Source: Pseudomonas morbosilactucae
GTDB lineage: Bacteria > Pseudomonadota > Gammaproteobacteria > Pseudomonadales > Pseudomonadaceae
Assembly: GCF_023241715.1 (NCBI RefSeq)
Contig: NZ_JALQCW010000006.1
Coordinates: forward strand, 100,358 to 164,357
Length of the DNA: 64,000 nucleotides
Direction: 5' to 3'
Position 1 is the stretch's first letter, and each line of letters starts with the position of its first letter. The position numbers and the translations under genes were made by a program. Below, piece after piece: positions 11,252 to 20,594 of this stretch. A model generated the notes under the pieces. It worked only from the letters and a program-made list of their open reading frames with translations, was not told the DNA's origin and did no database searches.

Positions 11252-11539
11252 ATGGCGCTTGAACGCTCCGACGTGGAAAAAATCGCGCATCTGGCCAGCC
11301 TTGGCCTCAATGACGCCGATCTTCCACACATCACCTCCGCCCTCAACAGCATTCTGGGGCTGGTGGATGAAATGCAGGCAGTCGATACCGACGGTATCGA
11401 GCCCCTGGCCCACCCACTGGAAGCCAGCCAGCGCCTGCGCGCAGACGTTGTGACCGAGTCCAATCACCGCGAGGCTTATCAGTCCATCGCGCCAGCGGTC
11501 GAAAACGGCCTGTACCTGGTTCCGAAAGTCATCGACTAA
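11252..11539 (+). CDS. gatC: glutamyl/aspartyl-tRNA amidotransferase subunit C
   Basis: GatC is the small belt subunit that wraps around GatA and GatB and stabilises the GatCAB amidotransferase. The enzyme converts Asp-tRNA(Asn) (and in many bacteria Glu-tRNA(Gln)) to the amidated form. The 95 residues include the family blocks [12 protein letters not shown] and [21 protein letters not shown]. The ATG at 11252 has GGAG 10 bases upstream. gatA starts 16 bases after its stop. Confidence 0.96.
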   Translation: MALERSDVEKIAHLASLGLNDADLPHITSALNSILGLVDEMQAVDTDGIEPLAHPLEASQRLRADVVTESNHREAYQSIAPAVENGLYLVPKVID

Positions 11540-11555
11540 AGGGAAAGAGCCTGCA

Positions 11556-13006
11556 ATGCATCACATGACCCTGGCCGAGATCGCCCGCGGACTCGCCGAC
11601 AAACAGTTTTCCTCCGAAGAGCTGACCCAAACCCTGCTGGCGCGTATCGCCCAGCTGGACCCTCAGCTCAACAGTTTCATCAGCCTCACCGAAGACCTGG
11701 CGCTGACCCAGGCCAAGGCGCCGACGCCCGTCGCGCCAACGGTGAGAGCGGCGCCCTGCTCGGTGCGCCGATCGCCCACAAAGACTTGTTCTGCACCCAG
11801 GGCATCCGCACCAGTTGCGGCTCGAAGATGCTCGACAACTTCAAGGCGCCCTACGACGCCACCGTGGTCGCCAAGCTGGCCGCTGCCGGGGCCGTGACCC
11901 TGGGCAAGACCAACATGGACGAATTCGCCATGGGCTCGGGCAACGAGTCGAGCTACTACGGCGCGGCGAAAAACCCGTGGAACCTGGAACACGTGCCGGG
12001 CGGTTCGTCCGGCGGTTCGGCCGCCGCCGTGGCCGCGCGCCTGCTGCCGGCCGCCACCGGCACCGACACGGGCGGCTCGATTCGCCAGCCCGCGGCCCTG
12101 ACCAACCTCACCGGCCTCAAGCCGACCTACGGTCGTGTTTCGCGCTGGGGCATGATCGCCTACGCGTCCAGCCTCGATCAGGGTGGCCCGTTGGCGCGTA
12201 CCGCTGAAGACTGCGCGATCCTGCTGCAAGGCATGGCCGGCTTCGACCCGAACGACTCCACCAGCATCGACGAACCTGTGCCGGACTACAGCGCCAGCCT
12301 CAACGGTTCGCTGCAGGGCCTGCGCATCGGTGTGCCGAAGGAATACTTCAGCGCCGGCCTCGACCCGCGCATTGCCGAGCTGATTCACAACAGCGTCAAG
12401 GAGCTGGAAAAGCTCGGCGCGGTGATCAAGGAAATCAGCCTGCCGAACATGCAGCACGCGATTCCTGCGTACTACGTGATCGCCCCGGCGGAAGCCTCCT
12501 CCAACCTGTCGCGCTTCGACGGCGTGCGCTTCGGCTACCGCTGCGAGAACCCGGTCAACCTCAGCGACCTGTACAAACGCTCCCGTGGCGAAGGCTTCGG
12601 CACTGAAGTCCAGCGCCGGATCATGGTCGGTGCCTACGCCCTGTCGGCCGGCTACTACGACGCCTACTACCTCAAGGCGCAGAAAATCCGTCGCCTGATC
12701 AAGAACGACTTCATGGCTGCCTTTAATGAAGTCGACGTCATCCTCGGCCCAACCACGCCCAACCCGGCCTGGAAAATCGGCGCCAAGAGCAGCGACCCGG
12801 TCGCCGCCTACCTGGAAGACGTCTACACCATCACCGCCAACCTCGCGGGTCTGCCGGGCTTGTCCATGCCAGCAGGTTTTGTCGATGGCTTGCCGGTCGG
12901 CGTGCAGTTGCTCGCCCCGTATTTCCAGGAAGGCCGCTTGTTGAACGTCGCTCACCAGTATCAGCTCAACACTGACTGGCACACCCGCACCCCAACCGGC
13001 TTCTGA
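11556..13006 (+). CDS. gatA: glutamyl/aspartyl-tRNA amidotransferase subunit A, interrupted by an apparent 1-base deletion
   Basis: GatA is the amidase subunit that releases ammonia from glutamine for GatB. Residues 1-55 ([19 protein letters not shown] to ALTQAKA) read in one frame. From 11720 the frame shifts by one and gives [22 protein letters not shown], continuing to the stop at 13006. Restoring one G or C near 11718-11722 gives a 483-residue protein of normal length. The amidase signature is intact: Lys in APIAHKDLF and the [13 protein letters not shown] serine loop (cis-Ser and nucleophile Ser). Both sides of the break are well conserved and pseudomonads generally need this enzyme for Asn-tRNA, so I think a sequencing or assembly error is likelier than a dead gene. 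Confidence 0.9.
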
Positions 13007-13016
13007 GGAGAAACAC

Positions 13017-14462
13017 ATGCAATGGGAAGTCGTGATCGGGCTGGAGATTCATACCCAGCTCACCACCAAATCGAAGATTTTCTCCGGTAGCTCCACCGCC
13101 TTCGGCGCCGAGCCCAACACCCAGGCCAGCCTGGTAGACCTGGGCATGCCCGGCGTGCTGCCGGTGCTGAACCAGGAAGCGGTGCGCATGGCGGTGATGT
13201 TCGGCCTGGCCGTGGATGCCGAGATTGGCCAGCACAACGTGTTTGCCCGCAAGAACTACTTCTACCCGGACCTGCCCAAGGGCTACCAGATCAGCCAGAT
13301 GGAGTTGCCGATCGTTGGCAAGGGCCACCTGGACATCCCCCTGGAAGACGGCACCATGAAGCGCGTCGGCATCACCCGCGCGCACCTGGAAGAAGACGCC
13401 GGCAAGAGCCTGCATGAAGAATTCAACGGTGCCAGCGGCATCGACCTGAACCGCGCCGGCACACCGCTGCTGGAAATCGTTTCCGAGCCGGACATGCGCA
13501 ACGCCAAGGAAGCCGTGGCTTACGTCAAGGCGATCCACGCCATGGTGCGCTACCTGGGCATCTGCGACGGCAACATGGCCGAAGGCTCCCTGCGTTGCGA
13601 CTGCAACGTGTCGATCCGGCCCAAGGGCCAGGTCGAGTTCGGCACCCGCTGCGAGATCAAGAACGTCAACTCGTTCCGCTTCATCGAGAAGGCCATCAAC
13701 ACCGAAGTGCGGCGCCAGATCGAGCTGATCGAAGACGGTGGCAAAGTCATCCAGCAGACCCGCCTCTACGACCCGAACAAGGACGAAACCCGTCCGATGC
13801 GCAGCAAAGAGGAAGCCAACGACTACCGTTACTTCCCCGACCCGGACCTGCTGCCGGTGGTCATCGAAGACTCGTTCATCGATGACGTTCGCGCCACCTT
13901 GCCGGAACTGCCACCGCAGAAGCGCGAGCGCTTCCAGGAGCAGTTCGGCCTCTCGGTATACGACGCCAGCGTCCTGGCCTCGAGCCGCGAGCAGGCGGAC
14001 TACTTCGAGCACGTGGTGAAGATTGCCGGCGACGCCAAACTGGCGGCCAACTGGGTCATGGTCGAACTGGGCAGCCTGTTGAACAAGCAAGGCCTGGAAA
14101 TCGACGCGGCGCCGGTCTCCGCCGAGCAACTGGGCGGCATGCTGCTGCGCATCAAAGACAACACCATCTCCGGCAAAATCGCCAAGACCGTGTTTGAAGC
14201 CATGGCCAATGGCGAAGGCAGCGCTGACGAGATCATCGACAAGCGTGGCCTCAAGCAAGTCACCGACAGCGGCGCGATCTCGGCGGTGCTGGACGAAATG
14301 CTCGCGGCCAACGCCGAGCAGGTCGAACAATACCGTGCCGCCGATGAGGCCAAGCGCGGCAAGATGTTCGGCTTCTTCGTCGGCCAGGCGATGAAGGCGT
14401 CCAAAGGCAAGGCCAACCCGCAACAGGTCAACGAGTTGCTGAAAAGCAAGCTCGAAGGCTGA
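13017..14462 (+). CDS. gatB: glutamyl/aspartyl-tRNA amidotransferase subunit B
   Basis: GatB binds the mischarged tRNA, phosphorylates the side chain of the attached Asp or Glu and completes amidation with ammonia from GatA. The 481-residue protein starts [15 protein letters not shown], the family's N-terminus. It has the conserved [19 protein letters not shown] block and the [15 protein letters not shown] signature at about 145-160. It ends with a helical YqeY-like tRNA-binding tail ([22 protein letters not shown]). The ribosome site GAGGAG lies 7 bases before the ATG. Third gene of gatCAB, 10 bases after gatA. Confidence 0.97.
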   Translation: MQWEVVIGLEIHTQLTTKSKIFSGSSTAFGAEPNTQASLVDLGMPGVLPVLNQEAVRMAVMFGLAVDAEIGQHNVFARKNYFYPDLPKGYQISQMELPIVGKGHLDIPLEDGTMKRVGITRAHLEEDAGKSLHEEFNGASGIDLNRAGTPLLEIVSEPDMRNAKEAVAYVKAIHAMVRYLGICDGNMAEGSLRCDCNVSIRPKGQVEFGTRCEIKNVNSFRFIEKAINTEVRRQIELIEDGGKVIQQTRLYDPNKDETRPMRSKEEANDYRYFPDPDLLPVVIEDSFIDDVRATLPELPPQKRERFQEQFGLSVYDASVLASSREQADYFEHVVKIAGDAKLAANWVMVELGSLLNKQGLEIDAAPVSAEQLGGMLLRIKDNTISGKIAKTVFEAMANGEGSADEIIDKRGLKQVTDSGAISAVLDEMLAANAEQVEQYRAADEAKRGKMFGFFVGQAMKASKGKANPQQVNELLKSKLEG

Positions 14463-14592
14463 CGATCCAGTGAACGCGCGGCTGGTCGGAGAAAACAGGG
14501 TGCCTGACACCTCGTTTTGGCCGGTCAGCCCGCGCCGCTCACCCGCGACACACCGATTCACTCGAATTCCCCTCAAAGAGAGCGGTTCACCC

Positions 14593-14967
14593 ATGAAGCG
14601 TCTGCTTAGTGCCTGTGCCCTGCTCTCCCTGCTCGCCGGCTGCGCCACCAGCCACGTAGTCGACCCGCGCGGTTATGACCAGACCGGCACCGCCTCTTAT
14701 TACGGTGCCCGGCATCACGGCAAACGCACCGCCAGCGGCGAACCCTTCGACCAGCACGGCATGACCGCCGCCCATCGCGAACTGCCCTTCGGCACACGGG
14801 TGATGGTCACCAACCTGGGCAACGACAAAAGCGTCGTGGTTCGCATCAACGATCGCGGCCCCCACACCCGTGGCCGCTTGATCGACCTGTCACGGGGCGC
14901 CGCCGAACAACTGGGTATGCTGCGCAGCGGCACCGCACGGGTGCGCGTGCAAGCCCTCAGCGACTGA
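14593..14967 (+). CDS. small RlpA-type lipoprotein with a double-psi beta-barrel
   Basis: A 124-residue lipoprotein. The signal peptide ends in a lipobox, LLAG-C17, predicting lipid attachment at Cys17. The rest is one RlpA double-psi beta-barrel domain (GTASYYGARHHGKRTASGE, then FGTRVMVTNL and VVVRINDRGPHTRGRLIDLS). Full-length RlpA, a septal lytic transglycosylase for naked glycan strands, also has a C-terminal SPOR domain, absent here; this is a stand-alone paralogue whose activity I cannot infer. I start at the ATG at 14593 because the upstream in-frame extension has no signal sequence. It follows gatB after 130 bases. Confidence 0.87.
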   Translation: MKRLLSACALLSLLAGCATSHVVDPRGYDQTGTASYYGARHHGKRTASGEPFDQHGMTAAHRELPFGTRVMVTNLGNDKSVVVRINDRGPHTRGRLIDLSRGAAEQLGMLRSGTARVRVQALSD

Positions 14968-15002
14968 TCGACGGAGCCCTGCCCATTTTCGCACTAGCCG
15001 AT

Positions 15003-16058
15003 TTGCCCCTGCTCAGCGTACTCCAGCTTTTCAGCGGCCTGTTGATGCTGATTGCCGGCGCCGAACTCCTGGTCCGGGCCGCGGTGCGCCTGGCCGCTCG
15101 CCTGCAAGTGCGCCCGCTGATCATCGGCCTGACCATCCTCGCCTTCGGCAGCAGCGCGCCGCAGATGGCGGTCAGCCTGCAAGCCACCCTGGCGGAAAAC
15201 ACCGACATCGCCGTGGGCAGCGTGATCGGCAGCAGCATCTTCAACATCCTGGTCACCCTGGGCTTATCGGCCCTGATCATTCCCCTGAGGGTTTCCCGGC
15301 AGCTGGTGCGCCTGGACATCCCGCTGATGATCGGCGCCAGCCTGTTGGTGTTCGTGCTGGCCTACAACGAAGAACTGACGCCCGTGGACGGCCTGATCCT
15401 GCTGACGGCCCTGGTCATCTACCTGGGCCTGCTGCTGTACCAGTCGCGTCATGCCCACCGCCCACCACACCTGACGCAGACGCCGCCCGCTCCGTGGCTG
15501 AGCAGCCTGCTGCTGATGCTGCTGGGCCTGGCACTGCTGGCCCTCGCCGGCCACTGGCTGCTGCAGGCGGCGGTGACCGTGGCCTCTGACCTGGGGCTGT
15601 CGGAACGCATCATCGGCCTGACCATCATCGCCGTCAGCACCTCGCTGCCGGCGCTGGCCACCTCGCTGATCGCCGCCGTGCGCGGGCAGCGGGACATCGC
15701 CGTGGGCAACGTGATCGGCAGCAACCTGTTCAACCTGCTGGGGGTACTAGGGATCACCGCCCTGGTGGCGCCGACACCGCTGTCGGTCTCGCCCAACGCC
15801 CTGGATTTCGACTTGCCCGTGATGCTCGGCGTGACGCTGTTGTGCCTGCCGGTGTTCTATTCTGGCTACCGCGTGACCCGGGCCGAGGGTCTGCTGTTTC
15901 TCGCCCTGTACCTGGCGTACGGGCTGCATGTGGTGTCGTTCACCACCGGCATGCCCCTGGCCGGCAAGCTGGAACACCTGATGCTGTTTTTCGTCCTGCC
16001 GGCGCTGGTGGCGTTTCTGCTGCTCAGTTCGCTGCGAGCCTGGCGCCGCCAACACTAG
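15003..16058 (+). CDS. Na+/Ca2+ exchanger-family antiporter (CaCA, YrbG type)
   Basis: An inner-membrane cation antiporter of about 351 residues with some ten membrane segments. Both alpha repeats of the family are present: GLTILAFGSSAPQMAVS with VGSVIGSSIFNILVTLG in the first half, and GLTIIAVSTSLPALATS with VGNVIGSNLFNLLGVLG in the second. E. coli YrbG is the nearest described relative; the transported ion is not certain. The start is unclear. TTG at 15003 has no ribosome site, whereas GGAG (14973-14976) sits 8 bases before an in-frame ATT at 14985 that would add six residues. It follows the RlpA-type gene by 17 to 35 bases. Confidence 0.9.
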   Translation: MPLLSVLQLFSGLLMLIAGAELLVRAAVRLAARLQVRPLIIGLTILAFGSSAPQMAVSLQATLAENTDIAVGSVIGSSIFNILVTLGLSALIIPLRVSRQLVRLDIPLMIGASLLVFVLAYNEELTPVDGLILLTALVIYLGLLLYQSRHAHRPPHLTQTPPAPWLSSLLLMLLGLALLALAGHWLLQAAVTVASDLGLSERIIGLTIIAVSTSLPALATSLIAAVRGQRDIAVGNVIGSNLFNLLGVLGITALVAPTPLSVSPNALDFDLPVMLGVTLLCLPVFYSGYRVTRAEGLLFLALYLAYGLHVVSFTTGMPLAGKLEHLMLFFVLPALVAFLLLSSLRAWRRQH

Positions 16059-16069
16059 AGGGAAAACCA

Positions 16070-16450
16070 ATGACCGCAGAGAAAAAGCCCGGCGTGGAAA
16101 TGCGCCGCCAAGTGATGGGCGACGCCTTCGTCGATCGCGCCTTGGGTAACGCCACCGAGTTCACCCAGCCGCTGCAGGACTTCGTCAACGAACATGCCTG
16201 GGGCAGCGTCTGGAACCGTGAAGGCTTGCCGCTGAAAACCCGCAGCCTGATCACCCTCGCGGCACTCACCGCGCTGAAATGCCCGCAAGAGCTGAAAGGC
16301 CACGTGCGCGGCGCGCTGAACAATGGCTGCACCGTCGAGGAAATCCGTGAAGCGCTGCTGCATTGCGCGGTCTACGCAGGCGTGCCAGCGGCCATTGATG
16401 CCTTCCGCGCGGCCCAAGAAGTGATCGACGCCTACCAGCAACCGCAGTGA
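16070..16450 (+). CDS. carboxymuconolactone decarboxylase (PcaC/AhpD-like) family protein
   Basis: A 126-residue protein of the carboxymuconolactone decarboxylase fold. The blocks GSVWNREGLPLKTRSLITLAALTAL, HVRGALNNGCTVEEIREALLHCAVYAGVPAA are diagnostic and closely resemble PcaC, which acts in the protocatechuate branch of the beta-ketoadipate pathway. No other pca gene is nearby, so the real substrate is unknown. GAGGG lies 8 bases before the ATG at 16070. It starts 11 bases after the antiporter and faces the AEC permease. Confidence 0.85.
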   Translation: MTAEKKPGVEMRRQVMGDAFVDRALGNATEFTQPLQDFVNEHAWGSVWNREGLPLKTRSLITLAALTALKCPQELKGHVRGALNNGCTVEEIREALLHCAVYAGVPAAIDAFRAAQEVIDAYQQPQ

Positions 16451-16458
16451 CCCCGTTC

Positions 16459-16478
16459 TTCGCCGGCTTGCCGGCGAA
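16459..16478. repeat. single REP-like palindrome between convergent genes
   Basis: TTCGCCGGC and its exact reverse complement are separated by TT, the core of the Pseudomonas REP element seen elsewhere in the window. It sits alone in the 33-base space between two convergent stop codons, where it may act as a bidirectional transcription stop or 3'-end protector. Confidence 0.75.
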
Positions 16479-16483
16479 CAGCG

Positions 16484-17425
16484 TTATATCCACCCGCCCC
16501 ACTGCAGCACGAAGATCCCGATGTTGGTGGTCAGCGCCGCCATCAGCGTGGTGATGACGATGATCGCCGCCGCCAGCTCGTGATTGCCATTCGCCGCCCG
16601 GGCCATGACAAAGCTGGCCGCTGCCGTCGGGCTGCCGAAGTACAGAAACAGAATCCCCAACTCGGCCCCGCGAAACCCGCACCACCAGGCGCCCAAGGTC
16701 GCCAGCACCGGCAAGCCGACCATCTTCACCAGGCTCGAACTCAGGGCCAGGCTGCCGCTTTTGCGCAGCGCCGCCATGGACAAGGTGCCGCCGATGCAGA
16801 TCAACGCCAGGGGCAGGGTCATGGCCGCCAGGTCCTGGCCGGCGCTGTCCAGCCAGCCGGGCAGGCTGATTTGCCAATAGGCGAAGGGCGCCGCTGACAG
16901 CACGCTGATGATCAAGGGGTTGCTGACCACGCTCTTGAAGATGCTCCACGGATCAGACTTGATCACCGGGCTGTACACCGCCAGGACGATGGTCGACAGG
17001 GTGTTGTAGAAAAGGATCACCAGGGCCGCGAGGATTGCCCCCAGGGAAATCCCGTAGTCGCCGTACATGCTGGCCGCCAGCGCCAGGCCGATGACCCCGT
17101 TATTGCCGCGAAACGCCCCCTGGGTGTAGATCCCGCGGTCTTCCCTGGGGCAACGCCAGATGGCCCACAGCCAGGCGCCGGCAAAGCTCACCAGGGTGGC
17201 CACGGCAAAATAGATCAACAAGCCCGGCTTGAGTGCCGAGTGCAGGTCGGCATGGAGGATGCCCAGAAACAACAACGCCGGCATGGTGACGTTGAACACC
17301 AGGGCCGACGCGGTGTGGATAAAGTTGTCGTTGATCCAGCCCACGCGCTTGAGCAGCACACCGAGAAACAACATGGCAAAGACCGGTGCGGTAATGCTCA
17401 GGGTGGCGAGGAAAATGGCCAACAT
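16484..17425 (-). CDS. AEC (auxin efflux carrier) family permease
   Basis: A 313-residue inner-membrane protein with about ten membrane segments arranged in two halves, as in AEC/BASS-fold transporters such as MdcF and YfdV. Recognisable blocks are VFAMLFLGVLLKRVGWI near the N-terminus, FNVTMPALLF at about residue 45 and the mid-protein QGAFRGNNGVIGLALAASMYG. Substrates in this family include malonate, malate and other organic anions; nothing here fixes which. It lies 142 bases downstream of garD on the same strand, with a hairpin between, so it is probably not part of the aldarate operon. Confidence 0.88.
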   Translation of the reverse strand: MLAIFLATLSITAPVFAMLFLGVLLKRVGWINDNFIHTASALVFNVTMPALLFLGILHADLHSALKPGLLIYFAVATLVSFAGAWLWAIWRCPREDRGIYTQGAFRGNNGVIGLALAASMYGDYGISLGAILAALVILFYNTLSTIVLAVYSPVIKSDPWSIFKSVVSNPLIISVLSAAPFAYWQISLPGWLDSAGQDLAAMTLPLALICIGGTLSMAALRKSGSLALSSSLVKMVGLPVLATLGAWWCGFRGAELGILFLYFGSPTAAASFVMARAANGNHELAAAIIVITTLMAALTTNIGIFVLQWGGWI

Positions 17426-17515
17426 GGAAGGTGAACCTTGAGGAGTGTCGTTAGGACGCTAATGATAAGCCAGCGTCGGCGGTTGAACCTCATGGATTTA
17501 CGTCGCAGATCCATC

Positions 17516-17559
17516 ATCCGGGCTAATAGGCCTGTGGACGCAGGTCGGTCAGCCCGGAT
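17516..17559 (-). terminator. hairpin downstream of garD
   Basis: ATCCGGGCT and AGCCCGGAT form a perfect 9-bp stem around a 26-base loop that itself can pair CCTG with CAGG. It begins 9 bases past the garD stop. No T run follows on the minus strand, so it may be Rho-aided termination or 3'-end protection for the aldarate operon. Confidence 0.5.
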
Positions 17560-17567
17560 ACCCAGCC

Positions 17568-19121
17568 TCAGGTGATGGGCGCCGGATTGAACAGGGTGAT
17601 GTCGTTGTGCAGTTTCTGCTGCTCGGCCCAGGTTTGCTTCTTGCCACTGGCCACGTCCAGGTAGAAGTGGAACAGCTCCCAGCCCAACTCCTCGATCGTG
17701 GCACGCCCGGTGGCGATGCGCCCGGCGTCGATATCGATCAAGTCCGGCCAGCGCTGAGCCAGCTCAGTGCGGGTCGACACCTTGACCACCGGCGCCATGG
17801 CCAGGCCATAGGGCGTGCCGCGCCCCGTGGTGAACACATGCAGGTTCATCCCAGCCGCCAACTGCAAGGTGCCGCAGACAAAATCACTGGCCGGCGTGGC
17901 GCAGAAGATCAGCCCCTTGCGCTTGAAGCGCTCGCCCGGGCCCAGCACCCCATTGATCGCGCTGCTGCCGGATTTGACAATGGAGCCCAGGGACTTCTCG
18001 ACAATGTTCGACAGCCCGCCCTTCTTGTTGCCGGGCGTGGTGTTGGCACTGCGGTCCGCTTCACCCTTGGCCAGGTAACGGTCGTACCAGTCCATCTCCC
18101 GCACCAACTCCCGGGCCACGTCCTGGTCCTGGGCACGCGAGGTCAGCAGGTAGATGGCATCGCGCACCTCGGTGACTTCGGAAAACATCACCGTGGCCCC
18201 GGCCCGCAACAGCAGGTCGGAGGCAAAGCCCAGCGCCGGGTTGGCGGTGATCCCGGAGAAGGCATCGCTGCCACCGCATTGCATGCCGAGGATCAGTTCC
18301 GACGCAGGCACGGTTTCCCGGCGACGCTGGTCGAGCTTCTTCAAGCGCACTTCAGCCAGGGCCATGATCTGCTCGATCATTTCGCCAAAACCGTGGCTGG
18401 CGTCCTGCAGGCGATACAGCCAGGGCTCGCTGAGGTCCACGGAACTGTCGTTGTCGTGCATCACCTGCCCGGCCTGCAGCTTTTCACAGCCCAGGCTGAT
18501 GACCAGGGCTTCGCCGCCAAGGTTAGGGTTGCGTGCCAGGTTGCGCACGGTGCGAATCGGGATGTAGGCGTCGGTGGCGGTGATGGCCACGCCGCAGCCG
18601 TAGCTGTGGGTCAGGGCCACCACGTCATCGACGTGGGGGTACTTGGGCAGCAACTCGTCTTTGATGCGCTTGACCGCGTGGTCCAGAACCCCGGTGACGC
18701 ACTGCACCGTGGTGGTGATGCCGAGGATATTGCGCGTGCCCACAGTACCGTCGGCATTGCGATAACCCTCGAAGGTAAAGCCTTCCAGCGGCGCCTGGGC
18801 CTCGGGCACCTCGGTGGACAGCGGCAGGCTGTCCAGGGGCGGCGCGGTGGGCATGCGCAACTGGTCTTCCTTGACCCAACTGCCACGCGGGATCGGCTGC
18901 AAGGCGTAGCCGATCGTCTGGCCGTAGCGGATCACTTCACCGCCCTGGGGAATGTCCACCAGGGTGACTTTGTGGCTTTGCGGCACGAAGTCCACGGTGA
19001 CCAGTCCGTTATCGAATTCAGTGCCGGCCGGCACCCCTTGGTCGTTAACCACGACCACCACGTTATCGCGCTCGTGCAGGCGGATGTAACGCGGCGAGTC
19101 GGCATGTTCAATCAACTGCAT
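17568..19121 (-). CDS. garD: galactarate dehydratase
   Basis: GarD removes water from galactarate (mucate) to give 5-dehydro-4-deoxy-glucarate, the substrate of KdgD encoded upstream. The 517-residue protein is close to the E. coli enzyme in length. It has an N-terminal SAF-like domain (about 1-95), a linker, and the UxaA/GarD catalytic region starting near [17 protein letters not shown]. The metal-site signatures HSYGCGVA and [16 protein letters not shown] follow. It is the last gene of the aldarate cluster, 12 bases after the permease. No glucarate dehydratase is encoded nearby. Confidence 0.95.
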   Translation of the reverse strand: MQLIEHADSPRYIRLHERDNVVVVVNDQGVPAGTEFDNGLVTVDFVPQSHKVTLVDIPQGGEVIRYGQTIGYALQPIPRGSWVKEDQLRMPTAPPLDSLPLSTEVPEAQAPLEGFTFEGYRNADGTVGTRNILGITTTVQCVTGVLDHAVKRIKDELLPKYPHVDDVVALTHSYGCGVAITATDAYIPIRTVRNLARNPNLGGEALVISLGCEKLQAGQVMHDNDSSVDLSEPWLYRLQDASHGFGEMIEQIMALAEVRLKKLDQRRRETVPASELILGMQCGGSDAFSGITANPALGFASDLLLRAGATVMFSEVTEVRDAIYLLTSRAQDQDVARELVREMDWYDRYLAKGEADRSANTTPGNKKGGLSNIVEKSLGSIVKSGSSAINGVLGPGERFKRKGLIFCATPASDFVCGTLQLAAGMNLHVFTTGRGTPYGLAMAPVVKVSTRTELAQRWPDLIDIDAGRIATGRATIEELGWELFHFYLDVASGKKQTWAEQQKLHNDITLFNPAPIT

Positions 19122-19133
19122 GATGCCGCCCCT

Positions 19134-20498
19134 TCAGGAATTAGCATGAGAAAGCTGGGTCACTGGCGAACCGCTGCTTGGCGGTTCCTTGAGCACCACG
19201 CGCTTGATCGGGCCAACGATGACCAGGTAGCTGAACACAGCCACCAGGGCGTTGCAGCCGACGAACACCAAGGCCCATTTGAACGAACCGGTGGCCGTGA
19301 TGATGTAGCCGATGACGATCGGCGTGGTGATCGAGGCCAGGTTGCCGAAGGTGTTGAACAGGCCGCCGCTGAGGCCGGCGATCTGTTTCGGCGAAGTGTC
19401 GGAAACCACTGCCCAGCCCAGAGCACCCACGCCCTTGCCGAAGAACGCCAGGGCCATGAAGCCCACCACCATCCATTCGATCTCGACATAGTTGCAGGCC
19501 ACGATGCTGCTGGAGACCAGCAAGCCGGCGATGATCGGCGCCTTGCGGGCGAAGGTCAGGGAGTGGCCTTTGCGCAACAGGTAGTCGGAAATAACCCCAC
19601 CCAGTACCCCACCGATAAACCCGCAGATGGCCGGCAAGGACGCAATGAAACCTGCTTTGAGAATCGTCATGCCGCGGTCCTGCACCAGGTACACCGGGAA
19701 CCAGGTGAGGAAGAAATAGGTGATGCCGTTGATGCAGTACTGGCCCAGGTAGACGCCAAGCATCATGCGGTTGGTCAGCAGCTGCCGCAGGTAGTCCCAC
19801 TTCGGACCGTCGTTGCGCTTGCCTTTGACCTTGTCCTGATCCATGTCCACCAGGCCGCCGCTGTCAGCGATGTGCTGGAACTCGGCTTCGTTGATCAGCG
19901 GGTGCTGGCGCGGGCCGTAGATGACTTTCAGCCAGATCAGCGAGAACACGATGCCGATCACGCCCATGACGATAAACACGTGCTGCCAGCCGAAGCGGTA
20001 GACAATCCAGCCCATCAACGGGGCAAACAACACCGTGGCGAAGTACTGCGCCGAGTTGAAGATCGCCGAGGCGGTGCCGCGCTCGGACGTGGGGAACCAG
20101 GCCGCGACGATGCGCGCGTTGCCAGGGAAGGACGGCGCCTCGGCCAGGCCAACCAGGAAGCGCAGCATAAACAGCGCAACGACGGCCGTGGAGACACCGA
20201 ACTCACCGACATAGCCTTGCAGCACGGTGAACAGCGACCAGGTAAAAATGCTCAGGGCATAGACTTTCTTCGAACCGAAACGGTCCAGCAGCCAGCCGCC
20301 GGGGATCTGCCCGGCCACGTAGGCCCAGCCGAATGCGGAGAAGATGTAGCCCAGGGTGACGGCATCAATGCCGAGGTCTTTTTGCAGGCTGGAGCCCGCG
20401 ATAGCGATGGTGGCGCGGTCGGCGTAGTTGATCGTCGTCACCAGAAACAGCATGAGCAAGATCAAATAGCGGACACGGGTCGGCTTGGTCGATTGCAT
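19134..20498 (-). CDS. MFS permease for galactarate/glucarate (GarP/GudP type)
   Basis: A 454-residue major facilitator of the anion:cation symporter group with twelve predicted membrane segments. The N-terminus YLILLMLFLVTTINYADRAT and the blocks GYIFSAFGWAYVAGQIPGGW and ARIVAAWFPTSERGTASAIFNSAQYF are nearly those of E. coli GarP and GudP, which import D-galactarate and D-glucarate. I use the ATG at 20498 because GGGAG is 10 bases upstream; the GTG at 20513 would place that site inside the gene. It lies between the dehydrogenase (96-base gap with an imperfect hairpin at 20552-20583) and garD. Confidence 0.92.
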   Translation of the reverse strand: MQSTKPTRVRYLILLMLFLVTTINYADRATIAIAGSSLQKDLGIDAVTLGYIFSAFGWAYVAGQIPGGWLLDRFGSKKVYALSIFTWSLFTVLQGYVGEFGVSTAVVALFMLRFLVGLAEAPSFPGNARIVAAWFPTSERGTASAIFNSAQYFATVLFAPLMGWIVYRFGWQHVFIVMGVIGIVFSLIWLKVIYGPRQHPLINEAEFQHIADSGGLVDMDQDKVKGKRNDGPKWDYLRQLLTNRMMLGVYLGQYCINGITYFFLTWFPVYLVQDRGMTILKAGFIASLPAICGFIGGVLGGVISDYLLRKGHSLTFARKAPIIAGLLVSSSIVACNYVEIEWMVVGFMALAFFGKGVGALGWAVVSDTSPKQIAGLSGGLFNTFGNLASITTPIVIGYIITATGSFKWALVFVGCNALVAVFSYLVIVGPIKRVVLKEPPSSGSPVTQLSHANS

Positions 20499-20594
20499 AC
20501 GATGCACTCCCACGAATTATTTTTATGCGGGTCAACATTCTTTTTGAAACGCCCCGAAAGACCTCAGGCCAAGGCTTCCGGGGAGACAACGGAC

